Shown: piece after piece, positions 57,595 to 64,000 of the stretch | Layout of the letters: each line of letters opens with the position of its first letter | How positions within the stretch are numbered: position 1 is the stretch's first letter | NCBI GenBank assembly: GCA_023525975.1 | Contig: CM042022.1 | Coordinates: 65,554,001 to 65,618,000 of the forward strand | Direction: 5' to 3' | DNA length: 64,000 nucleotides | Source of the DNA: Smallanthus sonchifolius | Lineage: Eukaryota; Streptophyta; Magnoliopsida; Asterales; Asteraceae | Program-made: the position numbers and the translations under genes | Notes under the pieces: generated by a model | Database searches by the model: none | Seen by the model: only the letters and a program-made list of their open reading frames with translations | Told to the model about the DNA's origin: nothing

Positions 57595-58018
57595 TGTTGG
57601 AACCTAGTAGTCCATAGAAATCAAGTTGAAGCTTTTATTTGTACAAGTTTACAGTTTTCGGTTGAAAACTCTTTCGGTCGAAAACGTTTTCGGTCAAAGA
57701 TTTCGATCGAAATCTTTTTACTATATATAGGTTGTTTGTTTGAACTTGTAAAGGAGAGATTACTCATTCTTGTCATTGTGCTCTGATCTGATTATCATGT
57801 AATCTCTTGTTCTCTCAGTTTTAGCCTATTATAATTACATCTATTATCAATGGAAGAATCTAGTTTGATGTTATATCTCGTTATTATGGCGGTTTTCGTT
57901 CTTGTTCGTGTTTGATTTGATTTGCTCGGTTTTTGTTGGACTCTGGATTGATTCCGCCTATCAAGAAGTGTTGCTATTGATTAGAGGCTTGTTTATCACC
58001 AGGTCAGAGGGATTCACA
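57595..58018 (+). repeat. 5' LTR of C3 with promoter and palindromes
   Basis: About 424 bp, TGTTGGAACC to GGGATTCACA. The perfect palindrome GATTTCGATCGAAATC (57699-57714) and TTTCGGTCGAAA variants (57660-57695) lie immediately upstream of the TATA region CTATATATAGG (57721). Confidence 0.75.
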
Positions 58019-58020
58019 AG

Positions 58021-58032
58021 TGGTATCTGAGC
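58021..58032 (+). promoter_or_regulatory. Primer-binding site of C3
   Basis: TGGTATCTGAGC, one base different from the usual initiator-tRNA-Met site TGGTATCAGAGC and identical to that of C2. Confidence 0.88.
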
Positions 58033-58246
58033 TGTTGGTTAAATCTCGTGATATTCAAGCATTTTTCATCAATTGCAATCAAATCAGAGTGATATTCCAT
58101 GCCATTTTTGAGTTTTCTGAGTCAAATTTGATGGAGATGAAGTTTGTTATCGTTTTGGACGTCTGATTTTGCATCCAAGAAGTTGTAGGTTGATTTTTGG
58201 TGTTCTTGAGAAGAAGCCATCAAAAAGTCTGTTGAAGAAGTTGAAA

Positions 58247-58410
58247 TCTCTTTTCGATCGAAATGTCTTTTTGGTCGATAGTTTCCGATCGAAAATTTGC
58301 GTCCGAAATATCAGAAGTATTCGAAATCTCTAGTGTTCGAAATCTTGATTTTCGACCGAAAAGTCCTGTCCGAAATAGTTTCCGGTCAAAAACGTTTTCG
58401 ATCAAAAACT
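58247..58410. repeat. Leader palindrome cluster of C3
   Basis: Multiple TTTCGATCGAAA, TTCGACCGAAAA and TTTCGATCAAAA half-site pairs lie between the primer site and gag. They are the same motif as in U3 of this element, which mirrors the arrangement in C1. Confidence 0.82.
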
Positions 58411-58465
58411 CCATACTTGGAAGATTTTTTCTGAAATTTGACTTGTGTTTAATTGTGTTTGTGCA

Positions 58466-61432
58466 ATGGCTAGGAAGGTGTACGAGACTGGGCGTGTAGT
58501 GGGAAAGTCGCCACCAATGCTGAAATCTATTTCAGAATTTTCAAACTAGAAAATCATGATGAAAGCTTCCTTTAAGTTTACCGAGCATACTATGTGGGAG
58601 TCTATAGTCAAAGGTCCTTATGAGCCAAATACTGCAAATACTGATAGGTTAGTTCCAATTGCTGATCCAGACTTGTATTCTGAGGAGGAAAAGAAACTGA
58701 TTGAGAGGGACAATCGAACATTGGGATCAATCATTCTAGCTTTTCCGACTAAACTTTATCTGAATTTTGAGCAGCACGAGACAGCTCAAGGATTATGGAA
58801 TGCTTTGTGTCTAAGATTTGAGGGAAATGCAGCATTGCTAGAGAGTCGCACAGATTTGTATTGAAACAGTATAATATGTTCAGCTACAAGAAAAATTAAA
58901 CCCTGAGTGAACAAGTCACATGTTTTACTACCATGATTAACAAGTTGAGAATAATGGCTGTAAAGTTTGAGGAATATGACTTGTGTAAGAAGATGCTTGA
59001 TTCATTACCTGATTCCTGGAGCATACCATGCATGCTGATAAGGAACACTACTCCAGATTTGAAGAGCAAAACTCTTGATGATATAATTTGCTTTTTAGAG
59101 TCTTATGAACTTGATGCAAAGAAGAGGGAGCTGAATAATCCAGACAAGCCTAATAGCACAAGTTCAGCTAATGCAGCATTATTTTCAGGAAGTGGTGAAG
59201 GAAGTAATGGGTCAAAGAATGAGAAGGGTAAAAGTTGTTGTGGTTCTGAGCATTCTGCTAGGGAAAAAGGAAAAGCAACTGGTCAGATACTAGAAGATCA
59301 AATTGTCTTATTCGGTGCAATCATGAGTAGTTATGATGCATTCGTTACTGGATGCTGAGGATCTTGTGCAGATAAATCCTGATGATCTAGAGTACATGGA
59401 TTTGCAATGGAAAATGGCAATGATTGATGTAAGAGCAAAGAAGTACCTTCAAAAGACTGGAAAGGATAAACTTCAATTCGGAAAGAAGGATGGTTTTGAT
59501 AAAGCTGAGGTGTTACAATTGCCAGCAACTTGGACACTTCACTCATGAGTGTCCAAAGGAGAAAAAGAAGAAATTGAATGGCAATGGAGTAAAGCTGATT
59601 GAAATGATAGATGAGGATGACAAATCCAAGAAAGCTCCAACAGCATTGATGTCAAAACAACTAAGTAACTGTGAGTGGGAGGCAGAAATTGAAGATGCTG
59701 AAGGAGAATTTGATAAGGCTTTGATAGCATAGATTGAAGTTTCTAAAAAGGCAGCTGAAAGTGATAGTGAATGTGCCTTGAAAGCTGATGACAAAGGAAA
59801 AGGCAAAGCTGCTGCTGATTCCGGTGAAACTTCATCTGATAGTGAGGTAATTTCTGAGGATGAGTATTTTATCTGTTCAACTGATTGTGTTGATAAAATG
59901 CAAAATTATCATGCAGCAAACGTATTCTTGATTGCTGAGAATGATAAGTTGAAAAGGGTTAACAAGGAAATTACACAGAATGAGGTCACCTACACCAGAA
60001 AAATTAATGCTTTGTTAAAAGATAACATGAATTTTAATGAATACTTAGATAAAAAGGATGTGTTAATCAAGGATCTTGCAGACAAACTTATTGCTGCCCA
60101 ATCCGATCTTATTAAAGAAAGGGTGTTGATTTCTAAATGCGGTATGCAAAGAATGATTTTAGAAGATTGTGTTGATAAGCAAAGAAGTTGTTTTATTAAA
60201 AATGGTGTTGGTTACAAAGCAGTAACTCATCCTGATCATTTCAAACCTTTTCCTGAACCTCATGTTTCGAATGAGTTCCTTAGAGATGATAACTCTAATT
60301 TTCATGACTTGTATGTAAGTGAAGCAAATAACACAGGTAATGTAGATAAGAAGGTTTCAGTTGATGAAGTTAGGAGTTTTAATGAATTCAATAAACTGTG
60401 TGCGAAAGAGACAATAAGGGATTGTACACAATTTGTGGTTGATAAATGTATTGCAAACAAGTTTGTTAAGTCACGAGTTAAAAATGCTTTTGATGTTAAT
60501 ACTTTAAATGTTTTTGCTTGCACTAATAATTCTGATTGTGTGTCTGAGGTGTCATCTACATCCACTTTCTTTAATAAAGTGGCGACACGGCTAGAGATTA
60601 TGTTCCAATTCATAAAGTCTCAAGTCTAGCTGAGGATGTCGTGTTAGATGAATTTGGGAATCCATTAATTCAAGATTATGACCTCTCTCACGAAAAGCCT
60701 AAGAAAGATGATTTCATAGCTCCTGAGAATCATATACTTATGAGTGATCAAGAGAGTAAAAGGTCTCTCCAAGTTAAAATCAGTGCACTAACAAAGATTC
60801 AAAATGAGAAGGAAGTGTCAAATAAAGTGAGTGTTAAAGGCAAATCAGTTGATGTCAAAGACAAGTTCATTGATGTCAAAGATAAGCCTGCTCAAAGCAA
60901 AGGGAAGTTAGTAAAGAATGTGTGTCCGTCAGAGTGTGACAAAGGACAGTCCGTGTTTGAAGAAGGCCAGTATTCTAATTCACAGTCAAAGTCAAAGTTC
61001 ACATCAAAGTCAAAGACTAAAAGCTACAATTGCTTTACTTGTGGTCAAGTTGGAGATTTCTCTAGGAATTTCAAGAACAAGTCAACTGAGTCAAAGTTTA
61101 AAGTTTACAAAGAAAGATCAAAAGGCCATGTCAACAAGAAGGCGTCTGAAAACGACAAAGTGTCAGAGTCCGGAGTGATTCGTTGTTACAGTCGTGATTA
61201 CATGCTTTCTAGGGATCATAGTGAATTTTATTCAAATGCTTGTCGTGATTATATGTTGCCAAAGTTTATGGACAAAGGGGTCCAAAACAGTCTGAGATAT
61301 GTGAAGAAAACTAACCAACCAAGTTATTTTGCTAAAGAAAAATTTACTAAAAAATATGGGAAAAATGTTGGCTGTTTTTGGAAAGTTAAAAATGAACAAA
61401 CTTCACATATGTTGGAACAAAGAATGTTGTGA
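58466..61432 (+). pseudogene. Gag region of C3
   Basis: ATG 58466 (MARKVYETGRVVGKSPPMLK) opens the frame, with a TAG near 58546. It continues with FTEHTMWESIVKGPYEPN, FEQHETAQGLWNALCLRFEG, a shift near 58862, LLDSLPDSW-type MLDSLPDSWSIP, FLESYELDAKK, a shift near 59340, DDLEYMDLQWKMAMIDVRAK, and zinc knuckle CYNCQQLGHFTHEC (about 59510-59550). A long Lys/Asp-rich coiled segment (59778-60629) and a second knuckle, CFTCGQVGDFSRNF (about 61030), follow; its His is Asp and its last Cys is Phe, so it could not bind zinc. It ends at 61432. Confidence 0.87.
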
Positions 61433-61523
61433 ATTTGAAGGAACAAGTCGTGGTGACTAAGACTGTAAAAAGCAAAGTCAGCACGGGTCAAAGATGATAT
61501 GGGTACCTGTTTCTCATTAAAAT

Positions 61524-63340
61524 GTGCAGAGTCAAACCGGGAGGACTATTAATAATGCTTGGCATGTTAATAGCGGTTGCTCGAGGTATATGACAGGACA
61601 AAGAGAGATTGTGAATGATTTTCGATCTTTTGATGGTGGTTTCTTTGCTTTTGCTGGAGACAAAAAGGGTGGGAAGATTACTGGTCAGGGAACAGTTTCA
61701 AACGATCTAATCACTCTTGAGAAAGTTAACTATGTGTCATAATTGGAGTTCAATCTGCTTAGTGTTTCATAAGTATGTGATAAGGATATTCTAGTTCATT
61801 TTACAGCAAAGGAATGCTTATTCTTAAAGCCAGGACTGGTTATTCCTGAAGATATGATTTTGATGCGAGCTCCAAGAAAATTCAACACTTATGTGGTTGA
61901 TATGAATGATCATTCAACACCAGTTAGCATATCTTGTTTGTTGTCAAAGGCAACTGGCTCGGAATCTTATATGTGGCATCGTCGAATGGGTCGTGTGAAT
62001 TTAAAAAATATGAACAATTTGGTTTATAAAGATCTGGTGTGAGGTTTACCCTGAAAGGAATTTATAATTCAAGAGAAATGTATGTCTTGTGAAAAAGGAA
62101 AACAGCACAAGAAATCCCATCCGAAGAAGACTGTGACAACATTTACTCGACCTTTATTTCTTATTCATATGGATTTATTTGGTACGGTTCGAGTCAAGAG
62201 TATTGTGAAGAAATCTTACTGTCTTGTTATCACAGATGACTTTTCAAGATTTTCCAGGGTGTTTTTCCTTGCAACAAAGGATGAAACACCTGAAACAATA
62301 ATTTAATTTATAAAACGTATTGAAAACATCTGTGATAGCAAAGTGTCAATTATTCTCAGTGATAATGGAACCGAGTTTAAAAATAAACTGATAAATTCTT
62401 TCTGTGCAGAAAAAGGTATTACTCATCAATTCAGTGCAGTCAGGACACCACAACAGAATGGGGTGGCTGAAAGAAAGAACAGAACTCTAATTGAAGCTGC
62501 CCGTACAATGAATGTAGATTCAAAGTTACCCATTATTTTCTGGGCAGAGGCAGTAAACACGGCGTGTTATGTGTTGAACAGAGTTCTAACGGTGAAGCAG
62601 CATACGAAGACTTCATATGAGTAATTTTTCAAAAGGAAGCCATATATCAAGTTTTTTCGATCTTTTGGATGCTCATGTACTCTTCTGAGCACACAAGATT
62701 CGTTGCCAAAGTTTGCTGCAGTGGGCGATGAATGTTATTTCTTGGGATACTCTTCATTTTAGAAACCGTTCAGAGTTTATAACAAGAGAACAAAGATTGT
62801 TCAAGAATCTTATTACGTGGAATGGCAAGAATCAAATGTTCCTCCAGTTCAAAGTGGGCCAGAACGGTTCTTTGATGCGGATGTAATTTTCAAGACTTTT
62901 GATCAACAATCTTTATGTGATTCGACTAGTGCAAGTTCTTCAAATTCAAGTGATGAGTCTTCAACAAGACTTGATCAAACTGTTCACGACTTCATGGTAG
63001 GTCCTCAACAAGTGACAGTTCAAAACAAAAGTTCTGATGCTGTTACTTCCTCTACTCAGACATAAGAAGAACCTATTAAAATTTCAGTTACAAATGCTAA
63101 TTTTGAAGTACAAGTTCATGTTACTAATGAAGAACCAGTTGTATCTGAAGATCAGTTAGAGAATTCTAATGATCCAACTAAGGATGCTAATCAATTAAAT
63201 TCTTCTAGTGTTGATGATTCCAGTGACCAATCACCTGATGTAAATGTCACTAATATGCCAGAATCAGTCCAGGTTAATAAAACTCCAAATCTTAGAATTC
63301 ATTCAGCTCATCAAGTTGAAAACATTATTGGTCAAATTGA
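61524..63340 (+). pseudogene. Protease and integrase of C3
   Basis: A single frame carries WHVNSGCSRYMTG (Asp of the DSG protease motif replaced by Asn, codon 61569-61571), LMRAPRKFNTYVVDM, MWHRRMGRVNLK and CMSCEKGKQHKK (integrase zinc site, first His altered), HMDLFGTV, VITDDFSRFSRVFFL, ILSDNGTEFKN and TPQQNGVAERKNRTLIEAAR with the catalytic Glu. FWAEAVNTACYVLNRV and FGCSCTLLSTQD follow. Roughly ten in-frame stops occur. A frameshift near 63345 separates this from RT. Confidence 0.92.
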
Positions 63341-63369
63341 AATTGGTAAGAAGCCAATCTGGAAATATT

Positions 63370-64000
63370 GATGTTTGCCTGTATTCATGTTTCTTATCCC
63401 AAGAGGAACTAAAGAACGTTACAATTGCTCTTAAGGATCCAAATTGGATTAAAGCGATGCAAGAGGAACTTCTTTAGTCTAAAAAGCTTAACGTTTGGTA
63501 TCTTGTAGATCTTCCTGCTGGCAAGTACCAGATTGGAACTAAGTGGGTTTTCCGTAACAAGAAAGACGATTGTGGTATTGTGGTTCGGAACAAGGCTCGG
63601 CTCATTGTTCAAGGTTTTTATTAGGAATATGGGTTGGATTATGATGATGTTTTTGCTCCTGTTGCTAGGATCGAAGTCATTCGTATATTTTTAGCCTATG
63701 CTTCGTACATGAAGTTTAAGGTTTATCAGATGGATGTGATGACTGCATTTCTTTATGGGGTTGTCAAGGAAGAAGTATACATCAATCAACCACTTGGATT
63801 TGAAGATCCTGATCATCCGTTTCAGTTGCACAAACTCGATAAAGCCTTATATGGTTTACATCAAGCGCCTCGTGCTCGGTATGAAACCTTATCGACACAT
63901 CTTACAACAAATGGTTTTGTTCGTGGCACCATAGACAAGACATTATTCTTAACTAAGATTGATTCTAATATGTTGATCGTTCAAGTTTATGATGATGATA
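63370..64000 (+). pseudogene. Reverse transcriptase of C3 (cut by window end)
   Basis: Plus strand: EELKNVTIALKDPNWIKAMQ, stop at about 63475, GTKWVFRNKKDDCGIVVRNK, stop in QGFY*EYGLDYDDVFAPVAR, then FLAYASYMKFKVYQMDVMTA, FLYGVVKEEVYINQPLGFED, ALYGLHQAPRARYETL and VQVYDDD at the last codons. The expected YVDD active site reads YDDD. RNase H and any accessory ORF lie outside the window. Confidence 0.92.

Larger units (their letters stand above)
57595..64000 (+). mobile_element. SIRE-type Copia element C3, 5' part
   Basis: The order is 5' LTR, primer site, leader with palindromes, long gag region with two zinc knuckles, protease, integrase and RT up to the active site, where the window ends. 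The RT/integrase wording and long gag fit the SIRE/Maximus lineage. It lies in the leader of B. The LTR start at 57595 is inferred from TGTTGGAAC, since the 3' LTR and second TSD are outside the window. Several stops and at least four frameshifts make this copy dead. Confidence 0.88.

Overview
The window looks like intergenic heterochromatin of a large plant genome, most likely an Asteraceae species. That family call is an inference: the accessory ORF carried by the Copia elements resembles, from memory, proteins annotated in Asteraceae SIRE-type retrotransposons. I see no host gene, tRNA or rRNA. Essentially all 64 kb is a stack of nested LTR retrotransposons and one DNA transposon. Most boundaries are fixed by TG...CA termini plus a 5-bp target-site duplication (TSD); the DNA transposon has a 3-bp one.

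Layout by nesting. The outermost element is a Gypsy element on the minus strand, called B here. It is a Tekay-like chromovirus whose two ends lie outside the window. Its pieces are LTR 4506-6048, integrase/chromodomain 6091-6614, integrase-RNase H-RT-protease 9153-11884, and gag plus leader 56206-57594. B was hit four times: by Copia C0 (1-4505, TSD ATCCC), by a small element with an inverted end, D (6615-9147, TSD TCTTG), by a solo LTR, E (11885-56200, TSD ATTGG), and by Copia C3 (57595 to the window end). E was split by Gypsy A (12627-42457, minus strand, TSD GTTTT) and by a PIF/Harbinger-like transposon H (43032-55101, TSD TTA). H was in turn hit by Gypsy F (43986-54432, plus strand, TSD CTTGA). 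A was hit by Copia C1 (13654-21938, TSD TTTTA), Copia-like C2 (28941-33908, TSD GTTGT) and solo LTR G (35632-40453, TSD CTCTG, inside A's primer-binding site). C1 carries solo LTR K (17630-19071, TSD GTGTT), which carries L (17781-18746, TSD CGTAT). G carries solo LTR I (36457-39300, TSD ATACA). The deepest chain is B > E > A > C1 > K > L, six levels. A 2,976-bp direct tandem duplication (21208-24181 and 24182-27160) was added later across the C1/A boundary.

Coding content is almost entirely decayed gag-pol. The exception is the 528-codon gag ORF of C1, which is open. Three Copia elements (C0, C1, C2) show little or no pol but keep a long accessory ORF next to the 3' LTR. A has lost catalytic acidic residues in RT and RNase H, and C3 has lost the protease aspartate.

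The most unusual pattern is shared by nearly every LTR family here. Upstream of the TATA box, U3 holds a cluster of short CG-containing palindromes. The motif differs between families (CGAAACT/AGTTTCG, GCGTACTT/AAGTACGC, GCGAACTT/AAGTTCGC, ACGGACCGT, GCGGACCGC, CAGCAGC/GCTGCTG, TTTCGATCGAAA), but the architecture is the same. Between sister families the two half-sites have changed together so that dyad symmetry is kept.
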